From assembly GCA_022376515.1 (NCBI GenBank), contig WTXI01000009.1:682001-746000 (forward strand): a stretch of 64,000 nucleotides of DNA, in the 5' to 3' direction. Below the pieces are notes generated by a model. That model was not told the DNA's origin. It saw nothing but the letters and a program-made list of their open reading frames with translations, and made no database searches. This document shows, one piece after another, positions 11,008 to 21,949 of this stretch. Each line of letters starts with the position of its first letter. The first letter of the stretch is position 1. Source of the DNA: Lactifluus volemus. Lineage: Eukaryota; Basidiomycota; Agaricomycetes; Russulales; Russulaceae. The position numbers and the translations under genes are program-made.

Positions 11008-11844
11008 GGCACCCGGGGGTGATTTCAATCAGAGCGTTTACTGGAATTGTCGTGTGATGAACTTAACGCAACTGAACCAACAGGGCCACTAGCACTCTCC
11101 CAGCACGGTCGTAATGATGGCCGTCGTGAAGATTTTCAGTGGCGTTGATAATAGTACATAAAATAAAAAGGTACTTATTTCAACAGGTGGGGCACCCGGC
11201 CCAGGGGTTGTTTTAGGATTAGGGCGCACGACGTTTGAGCAGAGCAGACTCGGAACCCAGAAAATATCTAGTCACCGACCACCGGCACGGCATTCATATT
11301 TTGACTCGGCGTGTATTGAAAATCCGACAGCAAAACAGAGGATTCCTTGCGCCTTATCCCATCTTATCATATACTGACACTAAGGAGTGGAAGTAAAGCT
11401 GGCTAGATACGTAATTGACACGACCGGAAGCTGGAAATAAAGTCACTGAAGAAAACTACGGGTGACCCAGTGGGACTCGGTACCTCCGGGCCGGGATCTG
11501 GCGCCACCTCCGCGTCCTCTGGTAAGTTATCAACCAATCAAGGTCAAAGGTTTCGATTTCAAACGACCGCACACCAGACCAGCGGTCGGTCCCTAACTGA
11601 CACTAAAAAATTTTCAAGCATAAACTTCTGTCTAGGGTTAATGGCGGAGGAAATGGCCACGTGCCTGCCCTGCCTCAGGCTGCCCTCTGAGAATCCCGGT
11701 GATACTAGGATTCAGCGACTTGCGCCTGGCACGCACTACATGTAACGGTGGTCCCAATTCGGATGCGGATCCAACGACTCTCTTGTTTATAAATCCCCGT
11801 TTCTTTCTCCACAAGCCACCAGACTCGCGTCTCGAGTCCTTGAC
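11008..11844 (+). repeat. P450 promoter unit upstream of copy 2
   Basis: Third copy of the promoter unit, beginning at GGCACCCGGGGGTGATTTCA and running to the ATG at 11845. It keeps the CGGCCCAGGGGTTGTTTTAGGA segment found in the orphan copy but lost from copy 1, so the three are related but separately eroded. Confidence 0.72.
11788..11793 (+). promoter_or_regulatory. TATA box of P450 copy 2
   Basis: TATAAA 57 bp upstream of the ATG, aligned with the box of copy 1. Confidence 0.6.
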
Positions 11845-14029
11845 ATGCAGTTCCCTTTCAAGTTGGCAATCGACATTCTCGCGGTCACCATATTTCTCTA
11901 CCTACTTGTTGTCTTCCGTGATCAAAGAAGACGCAGAGGGTTTTCTTATCCCCCGGGTCCGCCGTCATTGCCACTAATAGGTAATCTACTTGATGTCCCA
12001 ACTGGCAAAGAGTCCCCTTGGCTGAAATACGAAAGCATGTCCAAGAAATATGGTGAGCTTCGTACTCTATGACACTATACCCTCCGCTAATGCTGACACT
12101 TGCAATGTTAGGCGACGTATTTTGCCTGCGAGTCTTCGGACAAGTCATTGTGGTGCTCAACTCGCTATCGGCAATCAAGGATCTACTCGAGAAGCGTGGC
12201 GAAATACACTCGGATCGGCCTATGTTTCCCGTGGTGGAAATGTAGGTTTAACAGTGTTTGGTTCCAACATCCCTCAAGTTAACTTCGACCACAGACTGGA
12301 ACTCGACTGGATCCTACCCATTTCCAAGATGAGTGAATCTTGGCGTGAAGAACGCAGGCTATTGGATCGTACCCTTCGGTCGGCAAGTGATGTGTATCGG
12401 CATATGATGAAAGAAAAGGCTGGAGAATTTCTCGCAAAACTCCTCGCAACTCCACGCGACTTCCGTCGTCACATAGAACTGTGAGTTCTCTGATTTTGTT
12501 CGGCCGTACAGTCACTAACGATTATTATCCAAGTTTCGAAGGACGACTAATCATGTCCCTTACATATGGGTATGACTTGAAGGATAATGACGATATTATC
12601 GCTGCACCAGTTCAAGCCATCGAGGCCGTTTCACGGTTCGCCTTACCTGGCGCAGCCATGGTAAATCATCTCCCATTCTGTACGTTCTTTCATGTCACCC
12701 GCTCGATACAGGTTACTGTGTGCTCACAAATCAAATTTCTTTAGTGAGGTACATCCCTTCATGGGTCCCATGGTTTAGCTACAAACCACTGGCACAGATA
12801 GGAAGGAAACTGAGTGAGAGGATAAGGAACGAGCCCATCGATTTTGTGAAGAATGCTATGGTTCGTAGTGACTATGCTATGAGACTCATGTTGACCGACA
12901 CGATTACAGCATAAGGGTACTGCAGTGCCATCACTAGCTAGTGAATGTCTCCAAGAAATAGAAAAATTGGCTTCTCCAGAACGTCAGGGCCGGGAGGAGA
13001 CTGTTAAGCGGTCTTTAGGCGCCCTTTATACAGGTAGGTCATTACATCCGAACATCCGAACCCAGGATACATTATACTCACCGAAAGATCCTTTTTCAGG
13101 CGGGGCAGATACGGTGCACATTCTCGTTGTTCCGATGTCCCTTGTACTGACCACCAAGCAAGACTGTATCCTCGATTGCCTCCTTATTTCTTGCACTTGT
13201 CCTCTATCCAGATGTGCAAAAGAGAGCACAAGCAGAGCTTGACTCTGTTCTTGCCAGAGATAGGCTGCCTGTGTTCGATGATATGCCGCGCCTTCCGTAT
13301 ATCAATGCGTTGTGCAAAGAATTGTCGAGGTGGCGGATGGTGGCACCTACAGGTGCGATCTTTTCAATTTGATAAAGTCAAATCAGCGTGCTACAACTAT
13401 GGTATAAGGTTTTCCTCATGCGTCAAACGAGGATGATGTCTACAGAGGTTTCTTCATCCCGAAAGGTCTGCCTTGTCACCTATTCAAGTTCTTCTATTTG
13501 GAAACTCACCGTCTAAAATTCTACTCAAAGGTTCTGTTATAATAGCTAACGCATGGTGCGATCGCTTCTCATCTTTCTAGGATCTATCGAATTGAAGATA
13601 TCTCAGGGCAATCCTTCACAACCCGGAGATCTACCCAGATCCAGAGGTGTTTAAACCTGAGCGTTTTCTCGACGAGAATGGGAGCCTCAGAGACGACCCA
13701 GTACTGTCCTTGGTATTTGGTGTTGGCAAACGAATCTGTCCTGGACGTCACTTTGCGGATGCGACGCTCTTCATTGTTGCCTCGTCTTTGCTGTCCGTTT
13801 TTAATGTCGCGAAGGCAAAGGATGAGAATGGTCACGAAATCCCCGTCAACGTCGCGGCGATGCCTGTAGGAAACGAGGTTGTCATGTAAGTCAATCTCGG
13901 CTCATTTCTAAGAAATGTTCTTTGGTCTGATAGATGGATCACCAAAGCCACCCAGGGACATTTGAGTGTTCTATCAATCCGAGAGATCAGCTTGCGGAAG
14001 ACTTAATTTTAGCGAACACATTGTCCTGA
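11845..14029 (+). CDS. cytochrome P450 monooxygenase, copy 2
   Basis: Closest relative of copy 1, predicted 518 aa. Exons: 11845-12052, 12112-12241, 12295-12480, 12534-12679, 12745-12860, 12910-13033, 13100-13113, 13163-13352, 13409-13465, 13531-13555, 13607-13885, 13948-14029; exons 1-11 have lengths identical to copy 1. Motifs: anchor and PYPPGPPSLP hinge, GGADT in the 14-nt exon 7, ExxR as ELSR, PERF, and haem loop FGVGKRICPG. Intron 6 has a normal GT donor. The C terminus is shorter than in copy 1 (stop after LANTLS). An ER-anchored oxidase with unknown substrate, probably co-regulated with copy 1 through the shared promoter unit. Confidence 0.9.
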
Positions 14030-14315
14030 TGTTTTGGTATCCGGAAAGCATCGCTCGCACTGTGCTCACACTTGAGGATATTTTTCTATGTGAACAAATC
14101 TGTATGAACTGAATGGAGCCTTTCTTAGACGTATTACGACTCAGAGCGCTTTCTCTAGACATGTACTAGTCGACCTTTCAAAGCAGGAAAGTATAAGCTG
14201 ACTTTCTTTTCTTGCAGTAACATGTTACATGAGCAGCAGCATGCTACTGCAAGAAAACATAAGTCTGCTTTGTTGAAAAATGTGTGTGGAGGAAAAAAGA
14301 TTACTATTAGATATA

Positions 14316-14392
14316 CAGAGGGTACAGCTTTTATGTGTCTCCCGAGAGGGGGGAGTTGGTCATGTATATGTATGTATGTGCGTGTATGCATG
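14316..14392 (+). repeat. left terminal inverted repeat
   Basis: Imperfect inverted repeat of 15598-15674. The first 23 bases are identical; the similarity then continues through a G-run, a TATGTATGT block and GCGTGTATGCA. Confidence 0.75.
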
Positions 14393-15597
14393 TTTCGAGA
14401 GGGTTCGAGAAGGGGCCATAAGTAGCTAAAGGTAAGCTAAATAGGGCAGCGAGAGCATCCATAAGGAGCAGTGCATGTACTGTAAAGTCCTGAATTAAAT
14501 GACGAGAGGTTTCACCTTGGCCAAAATGTCTGTCTCGCTTGGTATGGGTTTCCAACACGCTCCCTCAACCCGCATGACAGAATTTGGTCATGTGCAGGCT
14601 GGTTGCATTATTTGTGACTATTGACGCGAGTGGATGGCGGGGTCGGGTTGACGCGCTCGAGCTCTCGAAGCAATCAGCATGAGGCTCAAGTGGTGTAAGC
14701 GAGCGGTGTGGGATTCGATCTCCGTAAGCGAGCATTGGTCGGAAGGATTCCAGGGTAGTGTGTATGCTGCCAGGGCCGTGTTTGATGCGAGATACGTCTG
14801 CTAATGGCGACTCTTGAATGTGATATGGGTTTACACGCTCCCATATGTCGGGAGGAATGACGATCGGGGTGTGAGCCGGTTCCCAGTCGGCAGTGTCTGC
14901 ACGGGACAGAGCTACAAGAATGGTGCATGGGGCGCCGGCTTTGCGCTACTGGCGCGGTCGGGTGAGCCTCCACGTGCCATACAAGATGACCCGGAGGCAC
15001 AGGTCATCTAGAGTTGTGGCGTGAAAAGGAGTGATCGATAGAAGTTACGCATGAGTGGTGTCGGCGACGGTGTAAGATAAATGTTGTGATGACGGCGTAC
15101 CATGGAGTATGAGTGCGAGCGCTGGCATAACGAGAGGCTTTGAAGGCTGATTTGTGTCGCTGTCTCAGCCAGGCTGGGAGTGGCTGTTGGTGCTGACGCT
15201 GTCTGAGTCGGTATCGGAGTGCCCATATAGTTACGCTGGCAGGATCCGCGGTGACAGTTGAATCAGGCGGACGTTTCAATGACATCCAGGCCGTAAATTG
15301 AGGACGAACTTCGTGTAGCACTACCACGTGAGAAAGTCGGTTCCATCTTGTTTGAAAGGTGGTGTGTCAAGGAGAGTGCGAGTCAGTGTCGCAATTGCCG
15401 TTAGTGTTGCAAAGCCGACAGTGTAAGCTGAGCATATGACGTGGTCGGATTGTATGCAGCTGGTAGGGATTGGGATGTGCTGATGTAGACGATGCAAACG
15501 CCGTTGGCGGTGCGACAGGTGGTGATGTGCCTGCTGGGGGGGCGTACCAGTGACCGGATAAAGCCACTGTTTCCAGCGAGACAGGGACCACGTGACG

Positions 15598-15674
15598 GGA
15601 GTTGGTGCATACACGCAAACTTACATACATAGGCCCAACCCCCTATTGGGGACACATAAAAGCTGTACCCTCTG
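15598..15674 (-). repeat. right terminal inverted repeat
   Basis: Reverse-complement partner of 14316-14392, followed by TA at 15675-15676. Confidence 0.75.
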
Positions 15675-15676
15675 TA

Positions 15677-16210
15677 CATCAAATTAAAAAGCTTTTGCCT
15701 CTGTTTTCATTTTCCAACAACTACTATGAAAGATGAATGACATCATGACTCGAATTAACTCAGAATTCATACATCTGAGTCCTACACTCCATTTTAGTCG
15801 CCCACTCGGCTATTCTTCAAGCTCTTCGCTGTCGCTCGTATTTTCTGTATCACAGCAACCAAAGAATCAACCAGACGTTGATGGGTCATTGCTCACGTCC
15901 AGTATGTTCGTGTCATCACTGTCATGTGCAAAATGAAGATTATCATGATCTACTGTAGGATTACGATGGAAGCTTGCTTGTGCTCCATTTGGATATCCGA
16001 GTACCGAAACCTTCTTACTAGATATAGAGCTGCTTCGTCGATTCGAGCCGTTCGTGAGAGAACGCATAAGCCGCTAATTAGCCGGGGTAAAGGTCAAGTA
16101 ACTTAGCTTAGGACAAGAGCACTTTCGATGGCTCGGTCCGGCTCGCCTGGAAACTCGGCTCCGAGTCTGCCAGCACACTTAAAACGTTAAATCCTTTCCC
16201 CGGCCCTGTC
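15677..16210. other. upstream region of P450 copy 3
   Basis: No gene recognised. It does not match the promoter unit of copies 1 and 2, nor the region upstream of copy 4. Confidence 0.4.
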
Positions 16211-18593
16211 ATGTCTCTCCTTTCCTTGACCGCTATCGATATTCTCGCGACCTTTGTATTTCTTTACCTACTTATTGCCCTCCGTGATCACAACAGACGG
16301 AGAGGACTTCCTTATCCCCCAGGCCCACCACCGTTGCCAATAATAGGTAATCTGCTCGACGTTCCAAATGAGTCACCTTGGACTAAATATGCAGACACAT
16401 CCAAGAAATGTGGTAGGGCTTATATACCCTTGATACACTTCCAGGGGATGCTCATACTCGCATGCGCAGGCGATGTGTTTTGCCTTCGAGTTTTCGGACA
16501 AGTCGTTGTGGTGCTGAACTCGCTATCTGCGATCAAGGATCTACTCGAAATGCGTGGCGAAATATACGCAGATCGACCTGCGCTACCTATCCTGGAAATG
16601 TGCGCTTGTTATCCTCTCCATTCTTCAAAGCTGACTCGAACCGTAGATTGAACTTTGATTGGCTCTTACCCACTGCCAGGAAGGGTGGATATTGGCGAGA
16701 GGGACGAAGACTATTAGATCGCAGCCTTCGGCCTAGTGCGACGATATCGTATCAATATATGATGGAAGAAAAGACGCACATGTTTCTCGCAAAGCTTCTT
16801 ACAACTCCAGAGGACTTCCGTCGTCATATCGAGCTGTTAGTTCTTTTTTTAGCTCGATCGTACTAACTTGGTAGTACAGTCACTAAAGGCTACCGTGCAG
16901 TGTTCAAGGAAGACTAATCATGTCCCTAACATATGGGTATAACTTGAAGGACGAAGACGATATGATTGCGGCTCCAATTCAAGCCACGGAAATCTTGTCA
17001 CGGCTCATCTTACCCGGGGCTGTGATGGTTAATCATCTACCATTCTGTATGCTCTTTTATGTTTCCTGTGTATACAGACGTTCATGGACCTCTTCAGTGC
17101 GGCACATCCCTTCATGGGTCCCATGGTTTAACTACGACTCACTGGCGCAGATAGGTAGGAAGCTGAGTCATAAGATGCAGAATGATCCGTTTGATTTTGC
17201 GAAGAGTGCTATGGTTTGTAAACTGCGTATTTGGCATTCATGTCAATTGAAAACGACTGTAGGATGCAGGTACCGCTATTCCGTCACTGGCCTGTAAATA
17301 TCTTCAAGAAATAGAGAATCTGGCAGCTCCAGAACGCCAAAGGCAGGAGGCGATCATTCAGCAGACACTAGGGTCGATGTTCGGAGGTGAGTCATTACAT
17401 CCGAATCGACTGTTCGTGGCACCCACTTCAATGGACTTTGTTCAGCCGGTTCAGATACGGTACAGGTTCCCGTTGTCCGCGCGACCTTCCTGCTGACAGC
17501 CAGTCAAGACCGTATCTTCAATGGCCTCCTTCTTTCTTGCGCTCGTCCTCTATCCGGATGTGCAAAAGAGAGCACAAGCTGAACTTGACTCTGTCCTCGC
17601 TAGGGACCGGCTACCAACGTTTGAAGATAGACCCCGTCTTCAGTACATCGATGCTTTGTGTAAGGAATTGATGAGGTGGCAGATGGTGACACCTATGGGT
17701 GCGAATTAATTTGTCTGATGAGCTCAAATCAGCAAACTTAAACTATGCGTAAGGTGTCCCTCACGCGTCAACCGAGGATGACGTCTACAGAGGGTTTTTC
17801 ATCCCGAAAGGTATGCCTTGTCATCCAGTCTACTATTTTGGCAACTTGGAGTTTAACATTCTTACTCAAAGGTTCCCTTATCGTAGCTAATGCATGGTAC
17901 CACGTCTTCCCATCGTGTTTTTGGTGTTCGTCTAATAAGATATCAGGGCAGTCCTTCACGACCCAGAGGTGTACCCAGACCCAGAAGGATTCAACCCCGA
18001 GCGTTTTCTCAACAAAGATGGGAGCCTCCGAGACGACCCAGCGACGTCGTTGTTTTTTGGCGTTGGTAAGAGGATATGTTCTGGTCGTCACTTTGTGGAA
18101 GCAACTCTCTTCATCGTTGTGTCGTCCGTACTGTCTGTATTTAATATCACGAAAGCTCGGGATGAGAATGGTGACGAAATCCCTGTCAAAGCTGCAATGA
18201 CTGTCCAGAGCGGGATCGTTGTGTAAGTCAAGTTGTCGCTCATAAATGTCCCTTGAAACTGACTGACATATATTTAAAGACAACCTGAAGAGTTTCAGTG
18301 TTGTATCGTTCCGAGAGATAAACTTGCAGAGGATTTAATTGTAGCGAACTCGTCCTGATGTCGTCAGCCCCCATTCAGTCTGTAACCCTGTTTCTTAGGC
18401 GGTAGACTAAGTATATCCATGTGAAATATGCCACTGGGAAAAAGTTCACAGTTGCCACTCTAGAGAAATGAAACATCAAGACTCGAGAAGGCTCGTGGTT
18501 CGGGAAAGTAGCGTTGGGCATAGAGCTGCGTGTGACACGAGCACTGGCAGCCGAACTTGGGAATCGACCATGTGACCATGACCCACAAGAGCG
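16205..18593 (+). repeat. tandem duplication unit A (P450 copy 3)
   Basis: This segment is nearly identical, introns included, to 19560-21949. The match begins at CCTGTCATG, six bases before the ATG, and runs about 235 bases past the stop codon, to the GGGAATCGACCATGTGA segment. Confidence 0.85.
16211..18358 (+). CDS. cytochrome P450 monooxygenase, copy 3
   Basis: Predicted 515 aa from 12 exons: 16211-16412, 16470-16599, 16647-16835, 16901-17046, 17098-17213, 17263-17386, 17446-17459, 17509-17698, 17754-17810, 17872-17896, 17947-18222, 18280-18358. Anchor with the PYPPGPPPLPIIGN hinge, AGSDT in the 14-nt exon 7, ExxR as ELMR, and PERF. The haem loop is FGVGKRICSG: the proline that usually follows the Cys ligand is Ser here, whereas copy 4 has Pro. 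Cys, Arg and Gly of the signature are kept, so activity is plausible. Near twin of copy 4 but with a different upstream region. Confidence 0.88.
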
Positions 18594-18787
18594 AGTGCCC
18601 GTCATCACTCAGCGCTCAGCTTTGACCCTATCTCGCCTACAGTGAACTCTCGAACCCAGAATGTTCACTTTGAAGTAGACTCCAAGGAGTCATATGAAAG
18701 GTGCACCAATAAACTGTAAGCACGTCACCTCACAGTTTGCCTTTATCTCCATCTCTAAAGCATGGAACTTTGAAGCAATCTCGAATA

Positions 18788-19297
18788 CTACAATGCGCGC
18801 GGTGTTGGTCTCTCTTCGGGCTGGAAATCATTTACGGGGTTACCAGAGGCTGAGGATCTGCGCGAGCTCGTGAGCTATGCACTCAAGCGGCTCGGTGACG
18901 TGTGCGAAGTCGTGCTTGTAGTGCGTAAATAGTCCCCTCTCTTTCTCATCTCTTTCCCCCACCCCAATTTTTGACAAGACAAATGCTTAAAACCAAGTTT
19001 TTTTATTGGTAGGGGTACTCGAATGGCGCGCTCACTGCGTCACTGCACCCAGTGCTGCCTGTGCCACTGCGCACAACACACGTCCTGGTATCATACCCAC
19101 TTGGCCCACGCAGCTTCTCACCGCATTCCGCACGCGGACTTACCAACGCACGCTCGAGGATCTCGTGCGTGACCCTAGGGCCCGTGTGCTCCTTTGCTTT
19201 GGAGATGAGGACGATTTCACGGGTGTGGAAGCGTACCGATGAGTGGGCTCGGGCTCTCGCCTCAGCCCTCCCTCCATGCAACTCGGTGGCCCCACTT
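18788..19297 (+). pseudogene. alpha/beta hydrolase fragment
   Basis: Two exonic pieces read YNARGVGLSSGW..FTGLPEAEDLRELV (from 18788) and, after an intron ending at TAG near 19013, GYSNGALTASLHPVLPVPL and VLVSYPLGPR. The second is a nucleophile-elbow-like G-x-S-x-G context with Asn as the third residue. The frame then shifts by one base near 19115 and continues as LLTAFRTRTYQRTLEDLV and VLLCFGDEDDFTGVEAY, where an in-frame stop follows. The N-terminal strand region is absent. This matches an alpha/beta hydrolase family common in basidiomycetes; the copy is truncated and frameshifted. Confidence 0.65.
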
Positions 19298-19559
19298 GGG
19301 TAGTAGCACAAGCGTCATTCGAGTAATACATAGAGGACATTTTTCCAGTAGATAATGCACCCACAACTATAATATGACAAACACCATGTTTTTCCGCGTG
19401 TGAATTAAACAACCATGAGTCCTGATTGACTAGATATCGAAGTCTCGTGATGTGGTAACTCGAGAGTTGCACTGGTGTCAACTCGACGGTGCGAGTTACA
19501 TTCGAGCTGTCAACTCGAGCAGCACCGGACCGGACCGCGGCAACCTATCTGCAAGCCAG

Positions 19560-21949
19560 CCTGTCATGCCTCTCCTTTCCTTGACCGCTATCGACATTCT
19601 CGCAACCTTTGTATTTCTTTACCTACTTATTGCCCTCCGTGATCACAACAGACGGAGAGGACTTCCTTATCCCCCAGGCCCACCACCGTTGCCAATAATA
19701 GGTAATCTGCTCGACGTTCCAAATGAGTCACCTTGGGTTAAATATGCAGACACATCCAAGAAATGTGGTAGAGTGTATATACCTGTGATACCTTTTCAGG
19801 GATGCTCATACTCGCATGCGCAGGCGATGTGTTTTGCCTTCGAGTTTTCGGACAAGTCGTTGTGGTGCTGAACTCGCTATCTGCGATCAAGGATCTACTC
19901 GAAACACGTGGCGAAATATACTCAGATCGGCCTACGCTACCTATCCTGGAAATGTGCGCTTGTTATCCCCTCCATCCTTCAGAGCTGACCCGAACCGTAG
20001 ATTGGATTTAGATTGGCCCTTAGCTATTGCCAGGAAGAGTGAAAATTGGCGGGAGGGACGAAGGCTATTAGATCGTAGCCTTCGGCCTAGTGCGACTATG
20101 GCGTATCGATATATGATGGAAGAAAAGACGCACATGTTTCTCGCAAAGCTTCTTACAACTCCAGAGGACTTCCGTCGTCATATCGAGCTGTAAGTTCTCT
20201 ATTTAGTTCGATCCTACTATCTTAGTAGTACAGTCACTGAAGACTACCGTGCAGTGTTCAAGGAAGATTAATCATGTCCCTCACATATGGGTATAGCTTG
20301 AAGGATGAAGATGATATGATTGCGGCTCCAATTCAAGCCACGGAAATCATGTCGCGGGTCATGTTACCCGGGGCTGTGATGGTTAATCATCTCCCATTTT
20401 GTATGCTCTTTTATGTTGCCTGTGTATACAGACGCTCATGGATCCCTTCAGTGCGGCACATCCCTTCATGGGTCCCATGGTTTAATTACGAATCAATGGC
20501 GCAGATAGGTAGGAAGCTGAGTCACAAGATCCAGAACGATCCGTTTGATTTTACGAAGAGTGCTATGGTTTGTTAACTGCGTATTTGGCATTCATGTCAA
20601 CTGACAGCGACTGTAGGACGCAGGTACCGCTATTCCATCACTGGCCTGTAAATATCTTCAAGAAATAGAGAATCTGGCGTCTCCAGAACGCCAAAGACAG
20701 GAAGCGATCATCCAGCAGACACTAGGGTCGATGTTCGGAGGTGAGTCATCACATCCGAATCGACTGTTCATGGCACCCACTTCAACGGACTTTGTTCAGC
20801 CGGTTCAGATACGGTGCAGGTTCTCGTTGTCCGCGCGACCTTCCTACTGACAGCCAGTCAAGACCGTATCCTCAATGGCCTCCTTCTTTCTTGCACTCGT
20901 CCTCTATCTGGATGTGCAAAAGAGAGCACAAGCTGAACTTGACTCTGTCCTCGCTAGGGACCGGCTGCCAACGTTTGAAGATAGACCCCGTCTTCAGTAC
21001 ATCGATGCTTTGTGTAAGGAATTGATGAGGTGGCAGATGGTGACACCTATGGGTGCGAGTTAATTTGTCTGATGAGTTCAAATCAGTATACTTAAACTAT
21101 TCTTAAGGTCTCCCTCATGCGTCAAGCGAGGACGACATCTACAGAGGGTTTTTCATCCCGAAAGGTATGCATTGTCATCTAGTCTACTATTTTGGCAACT
21201 TGGAGTTTAACATTCTTACTCAAAGGTTCCCTTATCGTAGCTAATGCATGGTACCACGACTTCCCATCGTGTTTTTGGTGTTCGTCTAATAAGATATCAG
21301 GGCAGTCCTTCACGACCCAGAGGTTTACCCAGACCCAGAAGGATTCAACCCCGAGCGTTTTCTCAACAAAGATGGGAGCCTCCGAGACGACCCAGCGACG
21401 TCGTTGTTTTTTGGCGTTGGTAAGAGGATATGTCCTGGTCGTCACTTTGTGGAAGCAACGCTCTTCATCGTTGTGTCGTCCGTGTTGTCTGTATTTAATA
21501 TCACGAAAGCTCGGGATGAGAATGGTGACGAAATCCCTGTCAAAGCTGCAATGACTGTCCAGAGCGGGATCGTTGTGTAAGTCAAGTTGTCGCTCATAAA
21601 GATCCCTTGAACTTGAAACTGACCGATGTATATTTAAAGACGACCTGAAAAGTTTCTGTGTTGTATCGTTCCGAGAGATAAACTTGCAGAGGATTTAATT
21701 GTAGCAAACTCGTCCTGATGTCGTCAGCCCCCGTTCAGTCGCATGTACCCTGTTTGATTAGGCGGTAGACTAAGTATATCCATGCTAAATATGCTTCCAT
21801 CCACTGGGCAACAGTTCACACTTGCCACTCCAGAGAATATGGCGAAATGAAATATCAAGACTCGTGGTTCGGGAAAGTAATGCCAGTGAATAAGAGTCTG
21901 CTTGTGACACGAGCAGCCGAACTTGGGAATCGACCATGTGATCGTGACC
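19560..21949 (+). repeat. tandem duplication unit B (P450 copy 4)
   Basis: Partner of 16205-18593. Introns and 3' flank are nearly identical; the region upstream of the ATG is unrelated. Confidence 0.85.
19566..21718 (+). CDS. cytochrome P450 monooxygenase, copy 4
   Basis: Predicted 515 aa, twin of copy 3. Exons: 19566-19767, 19824-19953, 20001-20189, 20255-20400, 20452-20567, 20617-20740, 20800-20813, 20863-21052, 21108-21164, 21226-21250, 21301-21576, 21640-21718. Motifs: PYPPGPPPLP hinge, AGSDT in the 14-nt exon 7, ELMR, PERF, and FGVGKRICPG with the canonical Pro. One exchange places Leu in the YPD segment of exon 8 (YLD). It lies directly downstream of the hydrolase remnant and lacks the promoter seen before copies 1, 2 or 3, so its expression may differ. 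Confidence 0.88.

Larger units (their letters stand above)
14316..15674. mobile_element. Tc1/mariner-like TIR element, non-autonomous
   Basis: A 1359-bp segment bounded by inverted repeats whose first 23 bases are identical (CAGAGGGTACAGCTTTTATG...) and which remain recognisable for about 75 bp. It is flanked on each side by the dinucleotide TA (14314-14315 and 15675-15676), the target duplication of Tc1/mariner-type elements. No DDE transposase reading frame is visible; the longest internal frames are uninformative. It is best read as a non-autonomous or decayed copy. Confidence 0.72.

Noticed and set aside
14686..15682. Transposase gene inside the TIR element
   Set aside because: Minus-strand frames of about 90-107 codons exist but show no DDE/D-type motif or helix-turn-helix, and they are Pro/Arg/His-rich shadows.
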